A DNA stretch of 64,000 nucleotides from JACVRW01 sp963765135 (GCA_963765135.1 CAVXUX010000002.1:1054001-1118000), one strand, 5' to 3'; counted from the first letter of the stretch, positions 55,294-64,000 are shown. Translations and numbers: made by a program. The notes: generated by a model not told the origin, from the sequence alone.

Positions 55294-56931
55294 CTAGGCC
55301 TGAGCGACCGCCAGCGGCTCTGCGGCGCCGTTGGCGGTGTCCGTTAGCGCGTCAGTCGGCAAGCGCCGGGTGAGCGGTAGCGATAGCAGCGCCGCGAGCG
55401 CCACGGCGCCGAGTGAGAGCCGCAGCGCGTCGAGTTGCGCTTCGCCGTAGTCGTCGGCGACCGCGCGGGCCTGATCCGGGCTGAGCCCACCCTCAATGGC
55501 CGCACTCTCGACGTCCGAGACGGGCACGATGTCGATTCCCTCCTCTGTGTTCGCGACGATCGTCTCCCGCGCGGCCTGCGGGATCTCGGGGTTGTCGCTG
55601 ATGCGTTCGCTGAAGCCTGTGGCGAGTGCCGCGATCAGGACCGCTCCGATGATCGCCGTCCCGAGCGAGGACCCGAGGTTCTGCGCGGTGCCTTGGAGTC
55701 CGCCGGCTTCGCTCGTTTGGGTGGGCGCGACGGCGGACATGATGACGTTCCCGAGCTGGGATGCGAGCAGGCCTGCGCCGGCGCCGATGAGGCCGAGTGC
55801 GATCTTGAAGCCGGGGTCGTTGAGGGTGACGTCGAGCGTCCCGAGCATCACGAGCGCGCCGATGCTGACTCCGACCAGCCCGATCTGCGCGACTGTGCGC
55901 GGTGAGCGACGTCCGGCGATCCGGGGCCCCAGCAGCGCGAAGACGAGCATCGCAAGGGAGAGCGGCAGCAGGCGTTTCCCGGTCTCGAAGGCGTCGAACC
56001 CCAGCACGACCTGCAGGTACACCGGTATGACGAAGAATGTCCCCATCAGGACGAGCTGCTGCCCGACCAGTGTCGATAGTCCCGCCCGCAGCTGCGAGAT
56101 GCGCAGCAGCGCCGTGTTGAGCAGCACGTCTCGGCCCTGACCGGCACGCCGCCGTTCCCAGGCGACGAACGCCCAGAGCAGCGCGAGACCGGCGAGCACC
56201 ATGAACGGCACCACGGAGAACCCCAATGGCGTGATCTCGGTGCCGTTGATCGTCGGCGCCGCGCGCGGCTGGACGAAGCCCCACACGCTGCTGCGGAGGA
56301 TCGCGAACACGGCGAGTCCCAACCCGGCTGAGGAAAGGATCACGCCCACGATGTCGAGCTGTGGACGTCGCTCGGCTCGGGGCGCCGACGCGATCTGTCC
56401 CCTCAGGAGCAGGATGCCGATTACGACCACGGTCTCGGCGGCGAACACGTAGCGCCACGTGAACTCGGTCGTCACCCAGCCGCCGATCAGTGGGCCGGCG
56501 GCGATCGCGACGGCGGCGATCCCACCGAGCAACGCGTACGCCAACGCGCGGTCGCGGCCTTCGTAATTCGCGGCGGTGAGCGCCGCGATCGCGGGCACGA
56601 CGAGCACGGCACCGAATCCCTCGACTCCCGACCAACCGACCAGCAATACGGTGAGGTTGGGGCTCAGTGCCGTCGTCAGCGACCCCAGCCCGTAGATCGC
56701 TAGCCCGATCGCGAACGCCTGGTTGCGGCCCAGGATGTCGCCGAGCTTCGCGCCCAGCAGCATGAACGCCGCCATCACGAGCGTGTAGAGCGTGATCGCC
56801 GTCTGCACGCCCTGGATCGTCGTGTCGAGGTCTTCGACGATCTGCGAGATCGCCACGTTCATCACGCTCGAGTCGAGCACCATGATGAACTGGGCCGAAG
56901 CCAGGATCAGCATCGGCAGCCACTTGCGCAC
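55294..56931 (-). CDS. MFS transporter, DHA2 (drug:H+ antiporter 2) family
   Basis: 545-residue 14-helix carrier. Motif A-like LGAKLGDILGRNQAFAIGLA, motif C region VAAGPLIGGWVTTEFTWRYV, N-terminal VLDSSVMNVAISQIVEDLDT (the DHA2 motif D1). It exports drugs or dyes, but specificity is not visible. The long extracytoplasmic loop before the last helices (residues 460-520) is acidic. GTG 56931 is the start (MRKWLPMLILAS). It stands alone. Confidence 0.88.
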   Translation of the reverse strand: MRKWLPMLILASAQFIMVLDSSVMNVAISQIVEDLDTTIQGVQTAITLYTLVMAAFMLLGAKLGDILGRNQAFAIGLAIYGLGSLTTALSPNLTVLLVGWSGVEGFGAVLVVPAIAALTAANYEGRDRALAYALLGGIAAVAIAAGPLIGGWVTTEFTWRYVFAAETVVVIGILLLRGQIASAPRAERRPQLDIVGVILSSAGLGLAVFAILRSSVWGFVQPRAAPTINGTEITPLGFSVVPFMVLAGLALLWAFVAWERRRAGQGRDVLLNTALLRISQLRAGLSTLVGQQLVLMGTFFVIPVYLQVVLGFDAFETGKRLLPLSLAMLVFALLGPRIAGRRSPRTVAQIGLVGVSIGALVMLGTLDVTLNDPGFKIALGLIGAGAGLLASQLGNVIMSAVAPTQTSEAGGLQGTAQNLGSSLGTAIIGAVLIAALATGFSERISDNPEIPQAARETIVANTEEGIDIVPVSDVESAAIEGGLSPDQARAVADDYGEAQLDALRLSLGAVALAALLSLPLTRRLPTDALTDTANGAAEPLAVAQA

Positions 56932-57198
56932 GACTACTGGGCCTTGCTCATTGAGCTTCGCTGGTGGAGCGGGCTGCCCAGCGCTGACACTGCGTTCCTC
57001 CTTCGAGGCCGCTGTGGTCGGAGGTCAGGGGCCTTCAAGCAGAGTTGCGCTCGTACTGTAGGCGGGGGCCTGTCGGTCCGCCTCATCCCGATGGCATGAA
57101 GTCGGGGCGCGTCAACCTAGGGCGGTTACGCTTTGACACCTTCCGCGAACGTGCGCGCGGTCTTAGCCACCCCGCTGCGTCTTCGCGGGGACCGCGAC

Positions 57199-58662
57199 AT
57201 GCCTTCCGAACCCGCAGACGACCTCGATGTAACCGTGATCGGCGGCGGGCCCGCGGGCGTTGTTGCCGCGCTGAGGGCCGCGCGACTCGGAGCTCGCACG
57301 GCGCTCCTCACGCGCGACGACCTCGGGGGTATGGCGGCCAACGACGGCCCGGTGCCGGTGCGGACCCTCGCCCACGCGGCGCGGCTGGTCCGGGAAACGA
57401 GGCAGCTCGCGCGCTACGGAATAAGCGCCCGCGAAGTCACCCTCGACTATCGGCGTCTGCTCGCGCGCGTGCGCGAGGTGACCAGCGACGTGCGCGCGCA
57501 CGCACTCTTACGCGACGACCTCCAGCGGGCCGGCGTGACTGTCTACGAGCACGCCGGAAGCGCCCGCTTCATCGACCCGCATGTGATCGAGAGCGACCAC
57601 GGACCCCGGATGCGAGCCGAGAAAGTCATCCTATGCACCGGCGGCCTGTCCCGGCAGCTCGCAGTGCCGGGTTTCGAGTTGACGTGCACCCACAGCGATG
57701 CGTGGGGCCTCGAGTCCGTGCCCGACTCGCTGCTGGTGATCGGCGCCGGTGCGACCGGGGTCCAGGTTGCCTCGATCTTCAACGCTTTTGGAGCACGGGT
57801 CACCCTCTTTGAGGCGGCCCCCCGGATCCTCATGAGTGAGGACGATCAGGTGGCGGCAGTAATGAGCACCGCGATGCAGCAGTCAGGGGTGCAGATCCTC
57901 GAGCACGCCGGAACGATCGAGCGCTTCGACCCGTGCGCCGATGGAGTGCGACTTGTCTATTCCACGAACGGCGAGCGAGCACAGATCGACGCGACGCTTG
58001 CCGTCGTTGCTGTCGGCTGGGTCGCGAACACCGACGGGCTCAACCTCGCCGCCGCCGGAGTGGAGACCGAGTCGCGCGGCTACATCGAGGTGGATTCCCG
58101 CCTCTGCACGACGGCCCCGGGCATCTACGCCGCCGGAGACGTCACCGGGCACCTGATGGTCGTCCACGAGGCCGCGCGCGAGGCGTACCTCGCCGCGACC
58201 AATGCAACCCTGGGGCGCGCCGACGTCCTTCCCGCGGAGGTCAGCCCGCTCGGCAGCTTCACCGACCCCGAATACGCCTCCATCGGGCTCAGTGAGGCGA
58301 CCGCCCGCGAGACCTATGACGTCATCGTCGCGACCGAGCGCTTCGACTCGGTGCCACGCCCCATCATCGATGGTCGCCCCACCGGGTTCTGCAAGCTCGT
58401 CGCCGAAAGAGAGCACCACACCATCCTCGGCTGCCACATCGTGGGTGAGCGGGCCGTCGAACTCGCCCAACTCGCGGCGATCGCGATGGCTGCCCGGCTA
58501 AAGGTCGAGCAGCTCGCCCTGGTCCCCTTCTCATTTCCGACGTACGCCAACGTGCTCGGCCGCGCCGCGATCAGGGTCGCGCGCCAGTTCGATCCTCACT
58601 CGAGCTGGGCGAACGAAGGGACGGCGTGGAACGCTGGCGTCGACGCGGCCCTGGATGACTGA
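57199..58662 (+). CDS. Pyridine nucleotide-disulfide reductase-like flavoprotein without the redox disulfide
   Basis: 487-residue class I-like flavoprotein. FAD loop VTVIGGGPAGVVAALRAARL, NAD loop LLVIGAGATGVQVASIFNAF, FAD motif GIYAAGDVTGHLMVVHEAAR. The CxxxxC disulfide segment that should read GGTCLNxGCxPT is GGMAANDGPVPVRTL, so both Cys are missing. The dimer-interface His-Glu pair is replaced by FSFPTYANVLGR. It is therefore an NAD(P)H oxidoreductase without disulfide exchange. ATG 57199 is used; the frame extends upstream to TTG 57133. Confidence 0.82.
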   Translation: MPSEPADDLDVTVIGGGPAGVVAALRAARLGARTALLTRDDLGGMAANDGPVPVRTLAHAARLVRETRQLARYGISAREVTLDYRRLLARVREVTSDVRAHALLRDDLQRAGVTVYEHAGSARFIDPHVIESDHGPRMRAEKVILCTGGLSRQLAVPGFELTCTHSDAWGLESVPDSLLVIGAGATGVQVASIFNAFGARVTLFEAAPRILMSEDDQVAAVMSTAMQQSGVQILEHAGTIERFDPCADGVRLVYSTNGERAQIDATLAVVAVGWVANTDGLNLAAAGVETESRGYIEVDSRLCTTAPGIYAAGDVTGHLMVVHEAAREAYLAATNATLGRADVLPAEVSPLGSFTDPEYASIGLSEATARETYDVIVATERFDSVPRPIIDGRPTGFCKLVAEREHHTILGCHIVGERAVELAQLAAIAMAARLKVEQLALVPFSFPTYANVLGRAAIRVARQFDPHSSWANEGTAWNAGVDAALDD

Positions 58663-58835
58663 GAACATGCGGTAGACGCAAGCAACAGGGCACGTGCTCG
58701 AACCTAGATGCCGGCCCCGCCGCGCTCCATCGCAGAGCCTCGCCGAAATCATCCAGATGGGGGGATGCGCCACCGGGGACGAGACGCCAAGATTTGCTCT
58801 TGCCGGCCGATCGCAGACCCGACCGAAAGGCACGC

Positions 58836-58991
58836 ATGAGTACCGCGGTACGACCTCGTTCTCAGACCGCCGCGAGCGATCCGGGCAGAGGTCAGATCCC
58901 AGAAAACCAGGTCCTGCATCGCTTCCCCGCGAAGCTGTCGTCGCCCGGCGACTTGGGCGGTGCCTGGTACGCGCCGCGGGTGGCGTCATGA
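58836..58991 (+). CDS. 51-residue hypothetical protein coupled to the trehalase gene
   Basis: ATG 58836 has GAAAGG 6 bases upstream. The product begins MSTAVRPRSQTAASDPGRGQ and ends LGGAWYAPRVAS. Its TGA (58989-58991) overlaps the trehalase ATG 58988 (ATGA), so translation may be coupled. No homology is recognised. In the remaining gap 58663-58835 I see no gene or clear element. Confidence 0.4.
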   Translation: MSTAVRPRSQTAASDPGRGQIPENQVLHRFPAKLSSPGDLGGAWYAPRVAS

Positions 58992-60934
58992 GCGTGACCC
59001 AGTCCGCCCGCAAACCGAAGCCGACGAGAACGGCACGTTCGGACGGCCAACGGGCAGCCGCGCGCGAGCCTCAGAGCGCGGCGGCGCCGTCGCCGTTCCC
59101 GCCGATCGCCGAGTATGCCTTCCTGTCGAACTGCCACACCAGCGCCCTGATCGCGCCCGATGGCTCGATCGACTGGCTGTGCGTGCCGCGCTTCGACTCG
59201 CCGAGCGTCTTCGGGACCCTGCTCGATCGCCAGGCCGGCCGCTTCCGGCTGGCGCCGTTCGGGATCAACGTGCCCACGGCCCGCATCTACGAGCCGGGGA
59301 CGAACGTAGTCGCCACGACCTGGAACACGCCGACCGGCTGGATCCTGGTGCGCGACGCGTTGACCATGGGGCCCACCCGCGGCGAGGACGAGATCACGCC
59401 ACACACGCGGCCGCCGGCGGACGAGGACGCGAATCACATGCTGGTCCGGACGGTCCTCTGCCTCGAGGGCGAGGTCGAGGTCGAGCTGGTCTGCGAGCCT
59501 GACTTCGACTACGGGCGCACGCCGGCCGACTGGGCTCTGCTCGGCGACGACCGTCATACCGCGGACGCAACCGGGGCCGATCTCACGATCAGGCTGCGGA
59601 CCGACATGGCGCTCGGGATCGAGGGCGACTGGGTGCGCGCCCGCCATGCGCTCAAGCAGGGCGAGCAGGCCTACTGCGCGCTGTCCTGGGCCGAGGAGCT
59701 GGAGGTGCCTGCGGACATCGACGAGGCGAACGCGCGGATGGCGGCGACGAGCCGCTTCTGGCGCGGCTGGCTGAGCCGGGCGCGCATGCCCGACCACCGC
59801 TGGCGGGATCCCGTGCAGCGCTCCGCGCTCGCGATCAAGGGCCTCACCTACATGCCGACCGGGGCGACGGTTGCCGCGGCGACCACATCCCTCCCCGAGA
59901 CGCCCGGCGGAGAGCGCAACTGGGACTACCGCTTCACGTGGATCCGCGACTCGACCTTCACCCTCCAGGCCCTCCACTATCTGAACCTGGACTGGGAGGC
60001 CGACGAATTCATGCAGTTCATCGCCGACCTCGAGCCCAACAACGACGGCGCGCTGCAGATCATGTACGGCATCGATGGGCACCGAGACCTCACCGAGTCC
60101 ACCCGCGACGACCTCTCCGGGTACGCGGGGGCAAGCCCGGTGCGAATCGGCAACGGCGCCTTCGACCAGCGCCAGAACGACGTCTTCGGAGCGGCGCTCG
60201 ACTCGATCCTGCTGCACACCCGCCGCAGCCAGCGCCTGCCACGGCGGCTGTGGCCGATCGTCCAGACCCAGGCGGAGTGCGCCACCCAGGTGTGGCGTGA
60301 GCCCGACCAGGGCATCTGGGAGGCGCGCGGGGCGCCCCAGCAATACGTCTCCTCGAAGTTGATGTGCTGGGTCGCGCTCGACCGCGCGGCCAAGCTGGCT
60401 CACATCCGCGGCGACCCGCAGCTGGCGGAGACCTGGAGCGCCACGGCCACCGAGATCAAGGCGGACATTCTCGAGCACGGCGTGCGCGACGGGGTCCTGC
60501 GCCAGCACTACGACACCGATGCGCTCGACGCCTCCACGCTGCTAGCTGCGCTGTTCGGCTTTCTGCCGGGAGACGATGAGGTTCTGCGCAAGAGCGTCGA
60601 GGCGATCGCCGACGACCTGACCGAGGACGGCTTCGTGCTGCGCTACAAGACCGACGAGACCGACGATGGGCTAGCGGGCAAGGAGGGCAGCTTCCTGATC
60701 TGCTCGTTCTGGCTCGTCTCGGGGCTGGCGATCGTCGGCGACGAGCAGCGCGCCCGCGACCTGATGGAGCGCCTCCTGCGCGTGGCTTCCCCGTTGGGCC
60801 TGTACGCCGAGGAGTTCGACACCAGCACCGGCCAGCACCTCGGCAACTTCCCCCAGGCCTTCTCCCACCTCGCCCTTATCGAGGCGGCCGCGCGCATCAT
60901 CGTCGCTGAGCGGCTCGCGGAGGTCAGCGGCTGA
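58988..60934 (+). CDS. GH15-family trehalase/glucoamylase-like hydrolase
   Basis: 648-residue cytosolic (alpha/alpha)6-barrel glycosidase. N-terminal super-sandwich domain (FPPIAEYAFLSNCHTSALIA, DGSIDWLCVPRFDSPSVFG). The barrel holds ERNWDYRFTWIRDSTFTL, the catalytic Glu in DQGIWEARG and the second in LYAEEFDTSTGQHLGNFPQA. This actinobacterial GH15 group hydrolyses trehalose; glucoamylase activity is the alternative. With the TreT-like gene it would form a trehalose synthesis/breakdown cycle. ATG 58988 overlaps the preceding small gene. Confidence 0.85.
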   Translation: MSVTQSARKPKPTRTARSDGQRAAAREPQSAAAPSPFPPIAEYAFLSNCHTSALIAPDGSIDWLCVPRFDSPSVFGTLLDRQAGRFRLAPFGINVPTARIYEPGTNVVATTWNTPTGWILVRDALTMGPTRGEDEITPHTRPPADEDANHMLVRTVLCLEGEVEVELVCEPDFDYGRTPADWALLGDDRHTADATGADLTIRLRTDMALGIEGDWVRARHALKQGEQAYCALSWAEELEVPADIDEANARMAATSRFWRGWLSRARMPDHRWRDPVQRSALAIKGLTYMPTGATVAAATTSLPETPGGERNWDYRFTWIRDSTFTLQALHYLNLDWEADEFMQFIADLEPNNDGALQIMYGIDGHRDLTESTRDDLSGYAGASPVRIGNGAFDQRQNDVFGAALDSILLHTRRSQRLPRRLWPIVQTQAECATQVWREPDQGIWEARGAPQQYVSSKLMCWVALDRAAKLAHIRGDPQLAETWSATATEIKADILEHGVRDGVLRQHYDTDALDASTLLAALFGFLPGDDEVLRKSVEAIADDLTEDGFVLRYKTDETDDGLAGKEGSFLICSFWLVSGLAIVGDEQRARDLMERLLRVASPLGLYAEEFDTSTGQHLGNFPQAFSHLALIEAAARIIVAERLAEVSG

Positions 60935-61039
60935 GGCGCCGGCGACCGCGGGTGGTGATCGTCGGCGCGGTCTGCTGCGGGTTGGCCGCCGCGCAAGCCG
61001 TTCCAGCCGCTGCTCTACCTAGCGGTCGCACGGCTCGGA

Positions 61040-61942
61040 TCATGGGGCTGCGCCTTTCTCGGCTCGCTCTGGGCGTTCTGTGTAGCGCGGCGAGGTCTGG
61101 CCCGTCACCCCGGGGCGGCAACGGAAAATCGCGCCTGCCAGCGGTTCGTCGGCGCGCCGCTCGCAGTCGTCCCAGGACGTCGTTATGTAGAGGTCGCCAC
61201 CGTCGTCGCCGCCAAACGCCACCGAGGTTGGATTCGACGTCGGCAGCTCGACCACGCCGTCGAGAGCGCCGTCGGCGTGGTAGCGGTGCACCGCCCCCGC
61301 TCGTCCCAGGGAGACCCACAGCATGCCCTCATCGTCGACGGTCATGCCGTCCGGCCAGAGCTGTCTCCGGCTGAAATCGAGGAACCGCCGGCGGCCGGTG
61401 AGGGCACCCGTCGCGGGGTTCAGATCGAACACGTCGACGACGCACAGGGCCGTGTCGGCGAGGTAGAGCCGCCCGCGCGGCTCATCAAAGGCGGGCCCAT
61501 TGGAGATCGTCAGCCCGTCGACCACACGGGTCACCCGACCGCCGTCGACGCGGTACAAAGCCGCGTTACGCGGCTGCTTGTCGAAGGCCATCGTGCCGAC
61601 CCAGACCCTTCCCCGACTGTCGACCTTGATGTCGTTGGCGCGGTTCTCGGGCCTGTCGCGCTCGATCGGCACCCGCAGATCCAGTACGCCTGTGCTGCGG
61701 TCCAGAACCGCAAGGCCCTCCGGGCTTGCCACCACCGGCACGCCCGTTGCGCCGAGCACCACGCCACCGGGCTGTCCTGCGGTGCTCCAGGAGCAGCACT
61801 CAGAGGACTCCGGATCCCAGCAATGTACCCGCTGTGCGGTGATGTCCACCCACCACAGGCTGGCTGTCGCGGCGTCCCAGTGCGGGCCCTCCGCGTGCCG
61901 CGCCCGCAGGCTCAGCGCGACCTCGACCGAGGTGTCACCCAT
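61040..61942 (-). CDS. SMP-30/gluconolactonase-family protein
   Basis: 300-residue six-bladed beta-propeller. EGPHWDAATASLWWVDITAQ (first-blade Glu metal ligand), RANDIKVDSRGRVWVGTMAF (Asn ligand), LTISNGPAFDEPRGRLYLAD and LWPDGMTVDDEGMLWVSLG (Asn/Asp ligands). The ligands for a divalent metal are kept, so lactonase activity on sugar lactones is plausible. ATG 61942 overlaps the coiled-coil gene by 8 bases. Confidence 0.86.
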   Translation of the reverse strand: MGDTSVEVALSLRARHAEGPHWDAATASLWWVDITAQRVHCWDPESSECCSWSTAGQPGGVVLGATGVPVVASPEGLAVLDRSTGVLDLRVPIERDRPENRANDIKVDSRGRVWVGTMAFDKQPRNAALYRVDGGRVTRVVDGLTISNGPAFDEPRGRLYLADTALCVVDVFDLNPATGALTGRRRFLDFSRRQLWPDGMTVDDEGMLWVSLGRAGAVHRYHADGALDGVVELPTSNPTSVAFGGDDGGDLYITTSWDDCERRADEPLAGAIFRCRPGVTGQTSPRYTERPERAEKGAAP

Positions 61943-62162
61943 GCCGCCGGGCCTCGCGGGTTCCGTCCTGCTCGGTAGGTGGTCGGCGCTCGAGTTGCGC
62001 TTTGAGTTCTCTGTTTTCGCGCCGCAGTTCGGCGACCTTGCGGCGCTCGTCGACGAGCTGGGCGGCAAGACCGCGCAGCGCCGTGCCCAAACGCTCGGCG
62101 CGAAGCTCGAACTCTGTTCCCGGTAGCCCACGCTGTTCCAGAGATGTCAACGACGACCTCAC
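61935..62162 (-). CDS. Small coiled-coil protein
   Basis: 75 residues: LGTALRGLAAQLVDERRKVA then ELRRENRELKAQLERRP, a heptad-like Leu zipper of about 45 residues with basic flanks. GTG 62162 overlaps the HD protein stop (GTGA, 62159-62162), and the end overlaps the SMP-30 start. This packing argues for a real gene. Possibly an oligomerisation partner; function unknown. Confidence 0.55.
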   Translation of the reverse strand: MRSSLTSLEQRGLPGTEFELRAERLGTALRGLAAQLVDERRKVAELRRENRELKAQLERRPPTEQDGTREARRHG

Positions 62163-62635
62163 TGCGCGGCCCAGTGCTGATCCGGCCCGCCCGTGTACCC
62201 GAGACCGGCTGCGCGCTGCAGGAGCTCAAGCCCGAGCTCGTATGGTGGTGACCACCGGGCGGCGCGGTTTGAGGGGTAGAGCGTTCGGTCAGTCAGGTCA
62301 GCGCGTTTCACGTTTCGGGCGATCTCGGCGCCTGGTCCTCGGGCCCGTGCAAGTCGCTCGATATGGGCCAAGTAGATCGTGTCCGAGCGCGAAGCCAGGT
62401 CGCGGGTCAGCAGCCTGAGAGCGCGCAGCTCCGCGACCGAGAGGCCGTTCGCGAGCAGCTCCTCCTCAGATATCGAGGCGTGTTCGAGCGTCTCGTGAAG
62501 CCAGGCGACGACGCGTGCGCGCCGCGGAACACTTGCAGCGACCCTGCGTACGTGGTCGATCAGCGGCGCCCCACTGCGACCGCGCTGCCCGTGGTGGAGC
62601 CTTTCGGCCAGTGCACGTGCACGATCAGCGCTCAT
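62159..62635 (-). CDS. HD-domain protein (RelA/SpoT hydrolase-like)
   Basis: 158 residues: HHGQRGRSGAPLIDHVRRVA (first His), VVAWLHETLEHASISEEELL (HE replacing HD), LLTRDLASRSDTIYLAHIER and ARNVKRADLTDRTL (the late KxxD segment). This is the architecture of small HD phosphohydrolases related to SpoT/Mesh1. In motif 2 the usual HDxxE/H-D is HETLEH, so the metal site may be altered. ATG 62635 gives MSADRARALAERL; the longer frame is unsupported. Confidence 0.72.
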   Translation of the reverse strand: MSADRARALAERLHHGQRGRSGAPLIDHVRRVAASVPRRARVVAWLHETLEHASISEEELLANGLSVAELRALRLLTRDLASRSDTIYLAHIERLARARGPGAEIARNVKRADLTDRTLYPSNRAARWSPPYELGLELLQRAAGLGYTGGPDQHWAAQ

Positions 62636-62781
62636 CACCGTCGAGCCTTCAGGGCGCGGCGAGTCTGTCTGGGACGCGTAAGGCATCTGATTACCCACCT
62701 GACTGGACTCGTATTGGCCGCCGCGGGCGGGCAGGCGGCGGCGTTCCTTGCGGCCGAGCCGTCCCTTCTCGGTGATCTCCA

Positions 62782-63999
62782 TCAGGTCCACTCGGGCCTC
62801 CTTTGCGTGGACATTGGCGGTTGCTCTAGGCCGCCGCGGGCGATTCGCGCCAGCTCGACTATGCCCGCCCAGACGCCCTCGGGAGCCATGGCTGACGGCG
62901 AGGCGCCGGGGTGCTGGCGGGCGATTCGCACGCGCAGGACCCCGGGCCGGATGTGAAACCGCAGCGGCGCTTCAAGCATGAGAGCCTCGCCGTCGATTCC
63001 GGCGGGGATGGGGCGGTCCGCGTCGACCTCGAAGGTCGGCGCCGACCATTCGCGCCACGGCCGCTGCAACCGCCGTCCGCCCTCGCTGCGCCCTGAAGGG
63101 TCGCCGATGACCGTGACGCCGAGCAGGCCGTCGTCGATGCGCGGGCGCGTACCCGAGCCGACCGCTCGGCCTAGCCGGTAGCGGTTGTTGGAGACGAGCA
63201 CCATCGCACCCGCGTGGTGTGCGTGCCCGCCGGGGCCGGTCCAGCGCAGGTCGAGCTCGCCGCCGCTCGGGCCCAGCATGTCCGGGACGGTGTCGAGCAG
63301 CGTGCGGAGCTTCGCGTCGCGGTAGCCCTCTCGCTGGACGGCTTCGGCGTAGAGCCCGAGCGAGACGTTGTTTACGAACACCCGCCCGTTGACCTCGGCC
63401 AGGTCGACGGTGCGCTCGCCGCCGTCAACGAACGCGTCGAGGGCGCCGACGACGTCGTCGCGATCGACTCCAAGGTCGAGCGCGAAGTGGTTGCGCGTGC
63501 CGGCGGGGATGCACGCGTAGGGCAGCCCGTGCTCGGCCGCGAGCGCCGCGACGATCGCCTGCGAGCCGTCGCCGCCGGCCATCGCGAGCCCGTCGGCGCC
63601 GCGCTCCACGGCCCCGCGGACGAGCGTCTCGAGGTCGTCGCCGGGCTTGAGCTCGATCGGCTCGATCCCGCGCGTGCGTGCCTCGGTGGCGAGCGAGAAC
63701 CGCTCTGCCTTACCACCACCCGAGCGCGGGTTGAAGAAGAGCACCGGTTGGTGCGGCGCGGACGCGACCGGCAGATCCACGTGGACGGCAAGCGTGGCAC
63801 GCGCTCCCGCCAGTGACACCAGCAGTCCCGCCACGACCAGCAGATCGACGAACGGCGACCCACCCGCGACGAGTAGCGCCGCGGCACCGGCGAGCGCCAG
63901 GGCGGCGACAGTCAGCCCCGCCACCCGCGCAGCCCCGCGCCTCAGCATGCCATACCACGCCGCCGCGCCGGCGACCACGACACAGGCGAGCAGGCCCAA
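62782..63999 (-). CDS. Diacylglycerol kinase-like (LCB5/DagK_cat) membrane protein, N-terminus cut by window
   Basis: At least 405 residues. N-terminal helices (residues 1-70) precede a DAGK catalytic domain: VLFFNPRSGGGKAERFSLAT, ADGLAMAGGDGSQAIVAALA, YACIPAGTRNHFALDLGVDR and AGIDGEALMLEAPLRFHIRP. The GGDGS loop and GTRNHFA glycine/Asn signature are typical. It phosphorylates lipid or polyprenol-type diols. The frame is open at the right edge, so it likely begins outside. HD gene 62635 follows after 146 bases. Confidence 0.85.
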   Translation of the reverse strand: MGLLACVVVAGAAAWYGMLRRGAARVAGLTVAALALAGAAALLVAGGSPFVDLLVVAGLLVSLAGARATLAVHVDLPVASAPHQPVLFFNPRSGGGKAERFSLATEARTRGIEPIELKPGDDLETLVRGAVERGADGLAMAGGDGSQAIVAALAAEHGLPYACIPAGTRNHFALDLGVDRDDVVGALDAFVDGGERTVDLAEVNGRVFVNNVSLGLYAEAVQREGYRDAKLRTLLDTVPDMLGPSGGELDLRWTGPGGHAHHAGAMVLVSNNRYRLGRAVGSGTRPRIDDGLLGVTVIGDPSGRSEGGRRLQRPWREWSAPTFEVDADRPIPAGIDGEALMLEAPLRFHIRPGVLRVRIARQHPGASPSAMAPEGVWAGIVELARIARGGLEQPPMSTQRRPEWT

Positions 64000-64000
64000 G

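Noticed and set aside
1..64000. CRISPR arrays, IS elements, prophage genes, biosynthetic gene clusters, rRNA
   Set aside because: No regularly spaced repeats, transposase or integrase motifs, phage structural genes, PKS/NRPS modules or rRNA-like sequence were found in either strand.

Overview
This is a high-GC (about 70 %) actinobacterial chromosome segment. The mix of genes suggests a soil member of the class Thermoleophilia (Solirubrobacterales-like): GH15 trehalase, TreT-type trehalose synthase, many ArsR/SRPBCC pairs, MmyB-like XRE and F420-type enzymes, a choice-of-anchor-Q beta-helix protein, and many GTG/TTG starts. The taxonomic placement is inference. Only part of the window is syntenic core; most of it is metabolic and regulatory accessory gene content. 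No rRNA, intact tRNA, CRISPR array, IS element or prophage was recognised.

Layout. 0-6 kb: a membrane flippase-like protein, DUF5996, then a divergent sulfur/persulfide unit (ArsR-rhodanese regulator and ArsM-like methyltransferase versus MBL dioxygenase, a 32-residue membrane peptide and an MFS carrier) around a clear operator. 5.6-15 kb: small regulators and enzymes (SnoaL, adenylate cyclase, TetR/methyltransferase, two ArsR-SRPBCC pairs, CDF transporter, secreted M28 peptidase, MOSC, VOC). 15-30 kb: a fermentation/redox island with acetate kinase, phosphoketolase, trehalose synthase, CBS protein, flavodoxin and a formate/nitrite-type channel on the minus strand; a double-GAF DosS-like histidine kinase; three related FAD oxidoreductases; a second CBS protein; a ZIP transporter and a NarL regulator. 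31-34.6 kb: a molybdate operon (HTH-TOBE regulator, ModA, ModB, ModC, Mop). 34.7-37.9 kb: secreted proteins, namely a beta-helix protein followed by three copies of an unnamed coiled-coil/Cys module. 37.9-45 kb: ArsR/SRPBCC/RibD-like genes, ExoD, a DUF2231-Rieske fusion, a lipoprotein and a USP. 45-53.6 kb: SHOCT proteins, MBL, XRE/SnoaL, IclR, cupin, and TetR with two hydrolases. 53.5-54.7 kb: a scarred junction with a tRNA-Gly remnant, gene stubs and DUF2442/DUF4160. 54.7-64 kb: a membrane protein, DHA2-type MFS, a disulfide-reductase-like flavoprotein, trehalase, SMP-30, a coiled-coil peptide, an HD protein and a DAG-kinase-like protein.

Two general features stand out. First, about twenty single-base frameshifts interrupt genes that otherwise keep full-length homology; they are densest at 16.4-21.4 kb. 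They look more like uncorrected sequencing indels than decay, so the affected genes are described as one locus each. Second, many start codons lie only 6-9 bases after a TANNNT-type -10 box and lack a Shine-Dalgarno sequence, which points to widespread leaderless transcription.

Functionally, the 15-30 kb island could let the cell split sugar phosphates to acetyl-phosphate and acetate with ATP gain, export the acid, store trehalose and re-oxidise flavin carriers, under a GAF-kinase/NarL pair. This resembles the logic of a hypoxia or dormancy regulon; that assignment is inferred from gene content.
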